Positions 40,555 to 49,876 of a stretch of 64,000 bases of DNA are shown here, one piece after another. The notes beneath the pieces are model-generated. The model was not told where the DNA came from and ran no database searches. It worked only from the letters and a program-made list of their open reading frames with translations. The translations under genes were made by a program, and so were the position numbers. This DNA is from Cafeteria roenbergensis (Eukaryota; Sar; Bigyra; Bicosoecida; Cafeteriaceae), in contig VLTN01000023.1 in the NCBI GenBank assembly GCA_008330645.1, forward strand, positions 62,001 to 126,000, read 5' to 3'. Each line of letters begins with the position of its first letter. Positions within the stretch are counted from its first letter, which is position 1.

Positions 40555-42363
40555 TTGCACACGGAAAACGAGAATTCTCAGTCCTTGGTGTTTTCCAACA
40601 GCACACGAACAGACCGTCGAAGCATTGTGCCCAAATGCGTGATTGAGAAGGAGCCAACACGTTGTGGCACGAGAGTTCAAGAACACTGTCAACCAAGGCA
40701 TCAGCAGAGAAAATCACATACCCTCAACCACACGGACAATCGCGAAGACACCTTGGCAGTGCTGCCGACGCCAAATTTCATCTCAATGGACGAAGTGCAT
40801 CTCAACTTCGCACAGTAGGGCTGGCAATAATGGCCTTCGAGCACCCAGCTGTGGCTAACATTCTCAGAAGGTGAGGAGGCAAACTGCAGGAGCCCGTTTC
40901 GCAGCGACACGCTGCACCAGCCGACTCCGACCGGGTCCAAGGGAAAAAGTGTCGCGACACGAGCCAGTGTCGAGAACCGTATGTTCGGCGCATGTGCCGC
41001 ATCAAGCTTTGGCGGAAAATGATTCGAGACCGATCAAGAGCGAGTGAGAAGAGGCGTGGGTCTCCAAACACACGGTCTGGATGAGCCTGCGCCACAGGCC
41101 CTTCCACACTGTTGTTTCGAGTTTTAGCACCGCTGGAATCAGAGCCCTGTCTGGATCAAAAGAGTCAATGTGTGCAACTGCGGAAACGCCTCGCAGCGGC
41201 AGAAGAGGGGCTACAAAGGAGCAACACACAATTTTGCCACTCCCCGCTGAGGAATGAGCAGCGATTGGCTCGCTGCTCGTGTGCGTCTTTGAACATTGAA
41301 TCACCAATGAATGTAGCATCCCTCAGGACCGACGTCTTAGCGACTCACCTCGGTGCCATTTGCCCTGCAGCTGCGATCCTGTCTTCGACAAGCCAAGAGT
41401 ATGGTGTCGCTGTCCAAGTGTTCGTGTGCAAGCGTGCAGGATGAGTTTGATCTTCTCAAGTGGTGCATGAGTGATGGCGACAGTGGTCTGCTAGCAAAGC
41501 GGGTAGTCGCTTGCATGCGCTGTCGAAGCAACTGCTCCATAGGGCGAGTGCCTTCGCCGCTGGTGCATCCCGAAGGTCCGATGGAGCGTATGCGCTTTTG
41601 CAAACACAAGAAACAGAATTCAGAGCTTCGAGGCCACAGCTCCGCATCACTGCGTGCATAGGCTCTTGACTGAAAAATGCTTGTAGGCATGATTCGTGTT
41701 TTTGTTTCAAGCCATGTAGTACCGATCTCGCTCACCACGAGCGTGCAGCACCGATGCAGATGAGCTTGTCCCAGAGCGCGGAAGTGTGGAGACCCGCATG
41801 AGACTGCCGCGCGGCAACGAACTGATATTGCAAAGTCGTAAACTCTCCTGGGCTCTGGATCGGCTCAGTCTCTGGCTTGGACATTGTGGCAGCCATCTGT
41901 TGTCTCTCCCGCTGCGGGCGCAAGTGTCAGGCATTGCCGTCTTAGGGACTGTGGATCGCTCTCCAGGGACTTGGGGCAATGAATCGCCAAATGTTGGATT
42001 CGAGTCATCCAGCACATTCGATTAGAGGCATCCATCAAGTTGGGTCTGCTCCGAGCGCCATTGGAAACACACTGCTGTGCCTTCATTCGGCCGCGCGCTG
42101 CTCATTCATACGCTAGATGTGCTTGCAAGAGCCTGTGTGCCAACCACACGCGCCGAGACCGTTGGCTTCCTGTTTTGCGTGCATTCGGCAAGCTTGACAA
42201 TTTTCCACGAGGTGGCGCAGTTCGCCTCTTGGCCAACCGATGCTGCGCCATGCCCAGCCTTGCGGCTGTCCGCTCTAGGCTCGAGGCAGTGTGCAGAATA
42301 ACGATGTGGGAGCTTTGGCGAGAACTGCCGTCACCGCTTGCCAGCAACGCAGTCTCGTGTTCG
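40555..42363. other. 1.8-kb low-GC island without readable gene
   Basis: G+C drops to about 50% between the kinase stop and the PARP-like stop, against about 70% on both sides. Stops are frequent in all six frames and the longest open stretches (about 100-130 codons) have no family resemblance. I found no terminal inverted repeats, long direct repeats, tRNA-like boxes or rRNA/snRNA sequence by eye. CpG is not depleted, so simple methylation decay does not explain the shift. It may be a long 3' UTR or noncoding RNA region, or an old insertion eroded beyond recognition. Confidence 0.6.
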
Positions 42364-44772
42364 TCAAGGGGAGGGCAGCGCCACCACGTACTTCACGCAA
42401 ACTTGGGCTGGATCGAAGACAGCGACAGCAGTTGGTGCCGTCGCGACGTCTGCAGCTGCCGGCCTGCCAGAGGAGTCAACCGAGGCGCTGGTCCATTGGC
42501 CCGGGTTGCAGTGTGCCGGGAGGGACTGCCCTGCGACGCAAGCAACTGCACCAGGTTCGCGAAGGGTCGGCCACTTGTGCGTTTGCGGCAAACCGTCGTC
42601 GCCCATGGCAATGATGGAATGCGATCCGGCCGGGGGTCGGCGGAAGTACCGCGGCCTGGCGACGGCGAACTCGCTTCCGGCTGCTACTTCACAGAGCAGC
42701 AACACTTTCCCGCCCTGCAGCGCAGACAGGTCGGGGGCGACGGCGAGGGAGAGCGCGCGGCCGAGCGGGCACGCGGCAAGGGGAGCGCCTGCGGGCGGCA
42801 GAGGCAGGCCGTGAACGAGCGCTGACGGCACCTCGGCCGGCTCGACCGCTGTCCAGGCCATGCGCCGCCCCAGCATGGGCGGGAGGCTGCTTGCGGCGCT
42901 GTCGACGGCGAGCACGGTGGGGACTTCGTCGTCGCCGTCCGGCTTCGTCCAAGCGACCACAGCGGCGTCCTCGGCGGAGGCAGCTGGGTCGGCTGCCCGC
43001 AACAGCACGCCTGTTACGGCCGTCATGGCGTCAGCGATGTGCGTGGCAGGAGCTGCCCCGCGAGCTGCTTGCACCATGCCCCACACGCGCGAGGCGCCAT
43101 CCAGCGCGCTTGCTGCCCTCATCCAGTGGGCCACCTGCGGCAGCGACGTCACCTGCTCTGCCGCGGCGCTTCGCGAAAGCGGGATGGCCTCTGCCAGCTG
43201 CTGCGTGAGCCGCCGCAGCTCCTCGCTCGGCGCGACGCTGCTCAGCGTGGCAGCGCCCGCCTCCCTCTCATCGTCGGAAGCGGAGTCCTCGGCGGTTGCG
43301 CGGTGAATCTGCGCCTCGATCGCCGCCAGCACGCCTGCTGCCGCCGCCACAGAGCGCGCGCCGCCCTTGAGAAGGGAGCTGGACGTGCGTGCTCGGTCCA
43401 AGCCGAACGTGGCTGCGATCGCGGCGGGCTCCATCGCTGAGGCGACCCGCTCCCAGAAGCGCGCCACCTCAGCCGCCTGCCGCGAGGCAGCCGCGACGGG
43501 CTTTCTGGCAATGGTCCTCGCCGCTGGAGCACCAAGCCGCCCTACGATGTCCATCTTGCCGGGGGCGGGCTCGAACGCGCCCCGCACCAGCTCCCCAAAG
43601 TCCGCCCCCGTCCGCAGGCGGAACAGCTGCGAGAACTTTCGGAGGCTGGCTCGGCGGCCGGCGGAACCGACGCCGCAGTCGAACTCCCGGGTTCTGCCGC
43701 GACGGCCCGGCGCCGCGGTGCGCGTGGTCACCCGCCAGCCGACTCCGTCGTCGTCCCGCTGCAGCTGGAGCGTGGTCTCAACTCGCGAATCAGGCCGGGC
43801 CAGCCGCACTGCGCAGAGACGCCCCTCGCCAGCGCCGTCCGCCAGCTCAAGCATTGCGCTGCTGCGCCCGCCCACCGCGAAGGCCTTGCCCTTGGGAAAA
43901 GCCGCCCTGGCTACCTGCCACGCCGCCGCGCCCGCGCTCAGCGGGTCCACGGCACGCTTTGACTCGGCCAGCGACGCGTTGCCCGCGGCCTCTGCTGCAG
44001 AAGCAGCTGCGGCCAGCGCTGCCACTGCTTCGGGGGCCAGAGCGGCTGTGCTTTGGGCGACGCGCACCCGACGCCGTCCGCGCCTCGGTGCCTGGCGCTC
44101 GGTGTACAGCCCTGCGTCTGCACCGGAGCCCTCATCGGCAGCCGCGGCGGAGTCGTCAGCCTCGTCGTCCTCGCCATCCTCGCCAGCCCTGTCGCCGCCG
44201 TCGTCGGAGTCGTCGTCGTCAGTTCCCGATGCAGAGTCTGCTGCTGCCAACCGCAGCTTGCGCCGTGCCGCGCCCCCCGCTGCCTTGCCTTTGCGGGGCT
44301 TGCTCGATAGCTTCCTCCGGAGGCCTGTTCCGGGCTTGGAGGCCGCGGGCTCCACGTCGCTGTCGCTGTCGCTGCCGCTCGCCAGAATCGCGCTGAATTG
44401 CGCGAGCGCCTCCTGGATGCCGTCGCGTTCCGGCGAGCCCGTGCTGCCGGCTGCCGACGCGGGGGACGCTGCCTGCGGATCGCTCCCCCCGTCGCTTGCG
44501 CTCAGGACTGGCGAGCGCGACTCTCGCGGGCGCTTGGAGGCCGAGGGCTCAGGGTCGTCCGAGTCCGAGTCCGAGTCAACCGCAGGCCGCACGAGCCGGG
44601 ACCGCTTTGGGGCGCGGGCGCCGCCGTCGTGGGACGGCGCTGTATCGTCGGGACTCGATGCGCCCTCGTCGAGTCGAAGCAGCCGTACTTTGGAGGCTAG
44701 CTTCGTCGTCGGAGATTTGAACTCGCGGTCGTTTGAGTTTCCCGTCGCGAGGACGCTGGAGCTGCTTGACAT
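42364..44772 (-). CDS. PARP-family protein with degenerate catalytic triad
   Basis: Single exon, 802 aa. The first ~285 residues are disordered: acidic Ser/Asp clusters and basic patches of nuclear-localisation type. Residues ~288-395 resemble a WGR domain (strand pairs TTLQLQRDDDGVGWRVTTRT, then SLRKFSQLFRLRTGADFG). Residues ~430-600 look like the helical PARP regulatory domain (RTSSSLLKGGARSVAAAAGV). The C-terminal ~170 residues follow the ADP-ribosyltransferase fold: KVLLLCEVAAGSEFAV (compare LALLCEVALGN), then GSHSIIAMGDDGLP (compare GKHSVKGLGK.. P) and FDPAQVCVKYVVAL (compare YDPAQV.LKYLL). The H-Y-E triad positions appear as Trp (W640), Ser (~S675) and Ala (~A782), so NAD-dependent transfer is unlikely. 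A DNA-damage or chromatin-reader role is inferred. Confidence 0.8.
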   Translation of the reverse strand: MSSSSSVLATGNSNDREFKSPTTKLASKVRLLRLDEGASSPDDTAPSHDGGARAPKRSRLVRPAVDSDSDSDDPEPSASKRPRESRSPVLSASDGGSDPQAASPASAAGSTGSPERDGIQEALAQFSAILASGSDSDSDVEPAASKPGTGLRRKLSSKPRKGKAAGGAARRKLRLAAADSASGTDDDDSDDGGDRAGEDGEDDEADDSAAAADEGSGADAGLYTERQAPRRGRRRVRVAQSTAALAPEAVAALAAAASAAEAAGNASLAESKRAVDPLSAGAAAWQVARAAFPKGKAFAVGGRSSAMLELADGAGEGRLCAVRLARPDSRVETTLQLQRDDDGVGWRVTTRTAAPGRRGRTREFDCGVGSAGRRASLRKFSQLFRLRTGADFGELVRGAFEPAPGKMDIVGRLGAPAARTIARKPVAAASRQAAEVARFWERVASAMEPAAIAATFGLDRARTSSSLLKGGARSVAAAAGVLAAIEAQIHRATAEDSASDDEREAGAATLSSVAPSEELRRLTQQLAEAIPLSRSAAAEQVTSLPQVAHWMRAASALDGASRVWGMVQAARGAAPATHIADAMTAVTGVLLRAADPAASAEDAAVVAWTKPDGDDEVPTVLAVDSAASSLPPMLGRRMAWTAVEPAEVPSALVHGLPLPPAGAPLAACPLGRALSLAVAPDLSALQGGKVLLLCEVAAGSEFAVARPRYFRRPPAGSHSIIAMGDDGLPQTHKWPTLREPGAVACVAGQSLPAHCNPGQWTSASVDSSGRPAAADVATAPTAVAVFDPAQVCVKYVVALPSP

Positions 44773-44892
44773 GGCGGCCCAGCAAGACAGGCTGGGTGTG
44801 GGCCCTGGGACCGTTTCAGCTGTGGTCCTGCGGCTCGCGCTCCTTCAGTCCTCCTTGGCCTTGGCGCCGAGCGGGGGTGCGTGGAGTTGCGG
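44773..44892. promoter_or_regulatory. Very short divergent promoter region
   Basis: Only 120 bp separate the PARP-like and transporter start codons, so the two genes must share control sequence or overlap in their 5' UTRs. No motif stands out. Confidence 0.45.
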
Positions 44893-47019
44893 ATGAGCGG
44901 CTGCCAGCGCGACGTGCGATCGACCAAGGCAGCCGAGCGCCCAGCCCGCCACTCCAGCCTGCTCATGCCGCGAGCTGGGGCGTCCATATGCGTGCAGTCG
45001 GTATTCCTGGTTAATGTGATGGTCGGGGCAAGCATGTTTGCGGTGCCGCTGGCCGCAGCTCATGCCGGCCTGGTGCTTGGCTCGCTCGTGATAGTTTGTG
45101 TAGCAGCCGCAAGCGCGCTCGCGTCGCGATACATGCTCGACGCTCAAGGCGTTGTTTCCGCAGCGCGCCTTGTGCTGGAAAGCGAAGAGTGCGACCCGGA
45201 GCGGGTCTCATTTGAGCCCCAAGCGTCGGCCATCTGGGCCTGGCTCACCCCGGCGTGGTGCCGATGGGTGTGGCTCGCTCCCCTGATCGTGTACCTCGTG
45301 ACCGACATCGCGGTGTTCTCGGTGTTCATCCCTAGCACCGCTGCCCACGTGATCGCTGTCCCAGGGGTCGCACCTGTCACCCTGGCGGTGCTGACCGCGG
45401 TCATGACGCCCCTCGCGGCAACCTCGCTGCGCAACACCACGTGTTTGCAGCTCGCCTTGCTCGTGGCACGCCACTTGGCGCTCGCCGGCATGCTGGTGGC
45501 AGCAGTGGGCGCGTTCCCCACCTCTCCAGCTATGCTCGCGCCGGGCGCGCTGGACGTCCGGTGCGCTGAAGCGCAGCGACACCAGCCAGCGCCGGGTCCG
45601 CTTCCGCCTGGCGAGGGACGCCTCCCCCCTCACAGCGACACCACAGTGAACTGCACGGTGCTTGACACCTGGTCCCTAGCTGGCCTGCCTCTCATCGTGT
45701 CGTCGTCCACGTACGCCCTGATCAACCAGCAGTACGTGCCTGCAATTTTTGCCCCTGTGGCTCTGCAGCAGCGGGCGGCCGTCGGGGACGCTGCATCGCG
45801 ATCTGTGTACCTCGTCGCGGCCTACCTGCTTGCGCTGGCGTGGACCGGCGTACTGGCCTTCGACGGGCGGGCACCGGCGTCAGCTCTGGCTGCAGTGTCC
45901 CTGCCAGCGGGGGCCGCGGGCAAGCCCGGCCCCGGGCCCATTGACCCGCTCTACAGTCTGACTTTTAGCTTCGTGGAGCCTGGCTGGCTGGCATCGGCGC
46001 TGATGCTTGCCCCCGCAGTCGCGCTGCTCTCAACGTACCCGCTCGTCGCCATCACGCTGAGGGACGCCTACATGGCAGGCTGGGGCCTGCTGTGCGCCAC
46101 GCGGGCCAGCTCAGTGGCTGGCGACGCGCCCGGTGGCGCGGCCGGTGGCGCGGCCGGTGGCGCGGCCGGTGGCGCGGCCGGTGACGCGGCCGGTGGCGCA
46201 GCTGGCGACGCAGCTGGCGATGCGGATGCGGCAGCGCGAAAGACAGCAGCCGATCCTGGCCATGCGGCGGCCGCTCTGCCCAGCACATCAGCAGCAGCCT
46301 CAGCTCGGGGCCCCTTGTCAGGTTCGGTGACGCGGCCAGGGGCGCGATCGACGACACGTCCCAGCCGGCCGGCCGGCGCCCTTGCGTTGGCGCTCGGCGC
46401 AGGGGCTGGAACCGCGCGACCCAGCTCCGGCCAGGCGGGCGCGCCGCTGCATGCGCGCCTGGCGTTTGCAGCCGCCGCCGTGCTGCCCGCTGTCGCGCTC
46501 GCGCTCGCCTTGGATGACTTCAGCGTCCTGGTCGCTGTGACAGGTGGCTTCGGCGGCGTGTTCTTCATGCTCATAGCGCCCGCAGTGCTGGTCATGCGGG
46601 CACGGGCCGTGCGCCGACGGCTCGCGCAGCTGGTGCTGGGGGACACGTTGCCTGAGGCACCAGCGCCCGACCGCGAAGCCGCAGTGCGGGCGCTTGCGAC
46701 CATGCTTGCTGTGGCCGGGCCCTCGGAGGTGCCCACCTGCGCGAGAATACCCTGCAGTCGCGGGGTATCGGGAGCAGGGGAACCCAGGCTGCGGCCGGCG
46801 TGCTGGCAGGGCGAAGATCGCACAGGGTCGGTTGCGGTGGCGAGCAGTGAATCCGCTGCCGACTCGCTCGAGGATCGCGCAGCGCGCCTTGCCGAGCTGG
46901 ACGCAGTGACAGCAGAGGCAGCTATTCGATGGGCAGCGGACACGGTGGATCCAGCGCCCTGGCTTGTCTTGGCCATGGGCGTGGCGGTGCTTGCAATGAC
47001 GACAGCGGTCATGCTGTAG
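44893..47019 (+). CDS. Amino-acid transporter-like (AAAP/SLC38 type) membrane protein
   Basis: Single exon, 708 aa from the ATG at 44893; a second ATG 24 codons on (MPRAGASICVQS) is also possible. The first helix VFLVNVMVGASMFAVPLAAA carries the N-x-x-VGA-x-x-x-x-P signature seen at the start of AAAP transporters. Roughly ten to eleven hydrophobic segments follow, with long hydrophilic loops. The block LAGLPLIVSSSTYALINQQY and VPAIFAPV fits the middle 'P.i..sf..h..vP.i...' region of the family. A loop near residues 410-445 contains a Gly/Ala repeat encoded by 12-bp tandem units. The C-terminal helix lies at the end (WLVLAMGVAVLAMTTAVML). Transport of amino acids across plasma or vacuolar membrane is inferred from the family; substrate is unknown. 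Confidence 0.75.
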   Translation: MSGCQRDVRSTKAAERPARHSSLLMPRAGASICVQSVFLVNVMVGASMFAVPLAAAHAGLVLGSLVIVCVAAASALASRYMLDAQGVVSAARLVLESEECDPERVSFEPQASAIWAWLTPAWCRWVWLAPLIVYLVTDIAVFSVFIPSTAAHVIAVPGVAPVTLAVLTAVMTPLAATSLRNTTCLQLALLVARHLALAGMLVAAVGAFPTSPAMLAPGALDVRCAEAQRHQPAPGPLPPGEGRLPPHSDTTVNCTVLDTWSLAGLPLIVSSSTYALINQQYVPAIFAPVALQQRAAVGDAASRSVYLVAAYLLALAWTGVLAFDGRAPASALAAVSLPAGAAGKPGPGPIDPLYSLTFSFVEPGWLASALMLAPAVALLSTYPLVAITLRDAYMAGWGLLCATRASSVAGDAPGGAAGGAAGGAAGGAAGDAAGGAAGDAAGDADAAARKTAADPGHAAAALPSTSAAASARGPLSGSVTRPGARSTTRPSRPAGALALALGAGAGTARPSSGQAGAPLHARLAFAAAAVLPAVALALALDDFSVLVAVTGGFGGVFFMLIAPAVLVMRARAVRRRLAQLVLGDTLPEAPAPDREAAVRALATMLAVAGPSEVPTCARIPCSRGVSGAGEPRLRPACWQGEDRTGSVAVASSESAADSLEDRAARLAELDAVTAEAAIRWAADTVDPAPWLVLAMGVAVLAMTTAVML
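46132..46215 (+). repeat. 12-bp tandem repeat in CDS (Gly-Ala units)
   Basis: Seven consecutive units of GGTGGCGCGGCC or close variants encode G-G-A-A or G-D-A-A repeats in a hydrophilic loop of the transporter. The first four are identical, suggesting recent slippage. Confidence 0.9.
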
Positions 47020-47333
47020 GCAAGAGTTTTATGTCTGCGTGGCTGCATTGAGTCCTGGCAGGGCGCAGCTCCGTCTTGGCGAGCTGTGTTGTTGCAAAGC
47101 TGCGTGATGTGCGGCTTGGGGCGCGGCGCATGGCAGCGCCGAAATGACTGATGAACGGGTTGGTGGCTGACGTGCCTGATGAGGCGTTCGCGGCTCACAC
47201 TTCATTGTTGCAATACGACACCCGTGGGGGGCGGTGATGGGTTGGGTTGGGGTTGGGGTGTGGGTTGGGGTTGGGGTTGGGGTTGGAGTGGGGTGGCAGC
47301 GTGTACATGGCCCGAGGAACCGTGGCCAGCCGC
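47020..47333. other. Convergent intergenic region with telomere-like tract
   Basis: This is 314 bp between the transporter (+) and PEPCK (-) stop codons. Its only feature is the TTGGGG tract listed separately. Confidence 0.5.
47241..47294 (+). repeat. TTGGGG-type interstitial telomere-like tract
   Basis: Five perfect TTGGGG hexamers plus variants (TTGGG, TGTGGG, TTGGAG) run in register on the + strand. The unit is identical to the Tetrahymena telomere repeat and could fold as a G-quadruplex. Genes lie on both sides, so it is not a chromosome end. Confidence 0.8.
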
Positions 47334-49546
47334 TCAAGCGGACGCTGGGCCGGGCGGGGCGAAAGCTGAGAAGTCGGGCTTGCCCTCCTGCTTGAACTGC
47401 TCGTAGTTCTCGCGGAACATCTTGGCCAGCTGGCTGGCTTGCTTGTCGTAGGCCTCAGCGTCGGCCCAGGTGTCGCGCGGAGTGAGCACCTTGGAGTCAA
47501 CGCCCGGCACCGCGACAGGGACGTCCACGCCGAAGCAGGCGTCCTTGCGGTACTCGGCGCTGTCAAGAGCCCCGCTGACGATGGCGGCCACGCACGCGCG
47601 GGTGACCTTGATGGGCATGCGGTGGCCGCCGCCGCCGCACGGGCCGCCCGTCCAGCCCGAGTTGACCAAGTACACCGAGGCGCCGTGGTCGCGCAGCTTG
47701 CCGCCCAGCAACTCGGCGTAGTCAGCGGCGTGCAGGGGGAAGAAGGGCGAGCCGAAGCTGTGCGAGAAGGTGGGCTCGGGCTTGGTCACGCCTCGCTCGG
47801 TGCCGGCCACCTTTGCAGTGAAGCCCGACATGAACCAGTACATGGCGCGGTCGGGCTCTGTGAGGCGCGACACGGGCGGGAGCACGCCAAAGGCGTCAGC
47901 CGTGAGGAAGATAACCTGGCGGGGGTGCTTGCCAGTCGAGGACGGCACGCGGCTCTCGATGTGCTCGAGGGGGTAGGAGACGCGGCCGTTTTGGGTCTTG
48001 CCGCAGTCGTCGTAATCCGCCACCCCGCCGGGCTTGAGCGCCACGTTCTCGAGCAGAGCCGCGGGGCCACGAATTGCCGCCACGATGTCGGGCTCGAACT
48101 CCGCTCGAAGCCCCTTGGTCTTGGCGTAGCAGCCACCCTCCACGTTGAAAATGCCCTCATCGTCCCACACGTGCTCATCGTCACCGATGAGGAGTCGGGC
48201 CGGGTCAGTGGACAGAGTGGTCTTTCCCGTTCCGGAAAGCCCGAAGAAGAGCGCCCTGCGCCAGTCGGGCAGCGGGGCCGGGGCGGGGAGGGGCAGGGCG
48301 CAGCGTGACAAGCGGGCGCGAAGCGCAGCCAGAGCAGGTACGATGCGAATGGGGAGCGTGGTGTGCGCGCCGACCGCAGCCTCACGTGTCGCCGGTCTCC
48401 TTGTCGGCGTTGGCTGCGCAGTGCATCGAGAGGTGGCCGGCGCGCGGGAGCAGGTAGTTGACGACGCTGAAGATCCCCTTCTTCATCTCGCCGCCGTAGC
48501 GGGTGTCGCCAATGACTGCCATGCGGCGCTCGAGGTCGAATACCACAAAGGTTTCGGACTTGAGGCCGTGGGCGGCCCACTCCTCGTCCTTGATGCCGCA
48601 CGCGTTGAAGATGACGAAGTCCTTGTCGGCCGAGGCCAGCGGCAACACCTCGGCTGCCTCGGGGCGGACAAACATGTTCGACGAGAACCAGTGCTGCCAC
48701 GCGTACGTCGTCACGATACAGACGCGGAGCCGGCGAGTTGTGCTGTGGCCGGCGTAGCCGAGGAAGACGTAGAGCGGGCGGCCTCCGCGGCCAGCGTCAG
48801 GATCGGCGTTTCCGGCCGATGCGTCAGACAGGTGGGCCAGCGCCTTGCCGTGCAACGCGTCGAACACAGGCTCCGTTGTCGGCTGGTTGATGCTTCCCCA
48901 GTCGATGTGCGACGCCGAGGGCTCGCGCTCGACGAAGAACTTGTCGTGGGGACTGCGACCCGTGAACTTGCCTGCGGAGCGAGCGGGCGTCAGGCGATTG
49001 GAGGGGCGGCAGTTGTTCGATCCGGATATCGAACTGGCTGTGCAAGGGTGATGCGCCCCCGACCGGCCTGGCTCTGGAACACCTGGATCCGGAATGCGCA
49101 ACTGGCCGCAACGTTCGGCTTCGATTTGAGGATTCGCTCGCCCCGGGCGCGCCGGGAGCAAGCACGGCACGCCGTGAAAGCCCCGCTTGTGGTGGGCGCG
49201 GCATGCGCTGACGGGGCGGCGCGGGAAGCCTGCTATGGAGTGCGGACTCACCGGTGTCCACGACCGCAACGCCGTCGCCAGTCCAGGCCACCTCGTCGTT
49301 GACAATGCAATGCGCGTTGAGCTGCTCGAACGAGAGGTTCACGTACACGGGGCCAGCGGTGTGGATGCCCATTTTCTCGAGGCTGAGGGCGGCGACGAGC
49401 TCGGGGCTTGCAGCTGAGCCCGCGACAAGCGCGCGCGCGTCCTCGAGGGACATGGGCGGCGCGGCCGAGTTGGCGCGCATGGCGGCCTCGAACGCGTCCT
49501 CCGCGGTGGGGGCGGCTCCGTGGGCGGCTGTCGCGGACGCAGCCAT
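47334..49546 (-). CDS. pckA: Phosphoenolpyruvate carboxykinase (ATP)
   Basis: There are three exons: 49252-49546, 48386-48971 and 47334-48255; splices are phase 1 (VVDTG-KFTGRS) and phase 2 (KETGDT-ALFFGL). The product is 600 aa, somewhat longer than the usual ~540 because of an Ala-rich N-terminus of about 60 residues with no clear targeting signal. Signatures of ATP-dependent PEPCK are complete: KFTGRSPHDKF (oxaloacetate-binding Arg), YGGEMKKGIFSVVNYLLP, the P-loop GLSGTGKTTLS, metal-binding DDEHVWDDEGIFNVEGGCYA, and the C-terminal TGGPCGGGGHRMPIKVTRA. The enzyme converts oxaloacetate and ATP to PEP, ADP and CO2 in gluconeogenesis. The ATP type, as in plants, many protists and bacteria, is not the GTP type of animals. 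It is divergent from MND1. Confidence 0.95.
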
Positions 49547-49876
49547 TGCAGCTGGGTTCGAGTGCCGGTCTTGTGCAACCCAGTTTGCATCTGACGCCAG
49601 AACCTTCTTGTCAGCGCACCACGCAATGTTCGCTCTGCGTGCGGCAGAGCCTCGCCGCGCCCGAGGGGAATCTCCCGAGGGGCGGCAAGAGAGACCGCGC
49701 CAGCGGGGCCCTCCGCCGCTCCGGGCCGCCAAGGCTGGCGCACCTTGGCGCCCAGGCACCCTTGCGCGCGCCTGCTCGCGTTGGCAGCGCTGCGGGCGCC
49801 TCGCCGCCGGGGCTGGTTGGCTCTGCCGCGCGCAGGCCCGACAGAGCCGGGGCAACGCACTCCGCAGTCGGCAGCC
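49547..49876. promoter_or_regulatory. Divergent promoter region, PEPCK / MND1
   Basis: A 330-bp gap lies between the two start codons. No TATA box or repeat was recognised. Confidence 0.4.

Noticed and set aside
40555-42363. Mobile-element or virus-derived insertion
   Set aside because: No transposase, polymerase, capsid or integrase resemblance, no terminal repeats and no target-site duplication could be seen; only the composition is odd, so it is listed as an unexplained island.
47241-47294. Chromosome end
   Set aside because: Ordinary genes continue for more than 16 kb on one side and 47 kb on the other; the tract is only about 54 bp.
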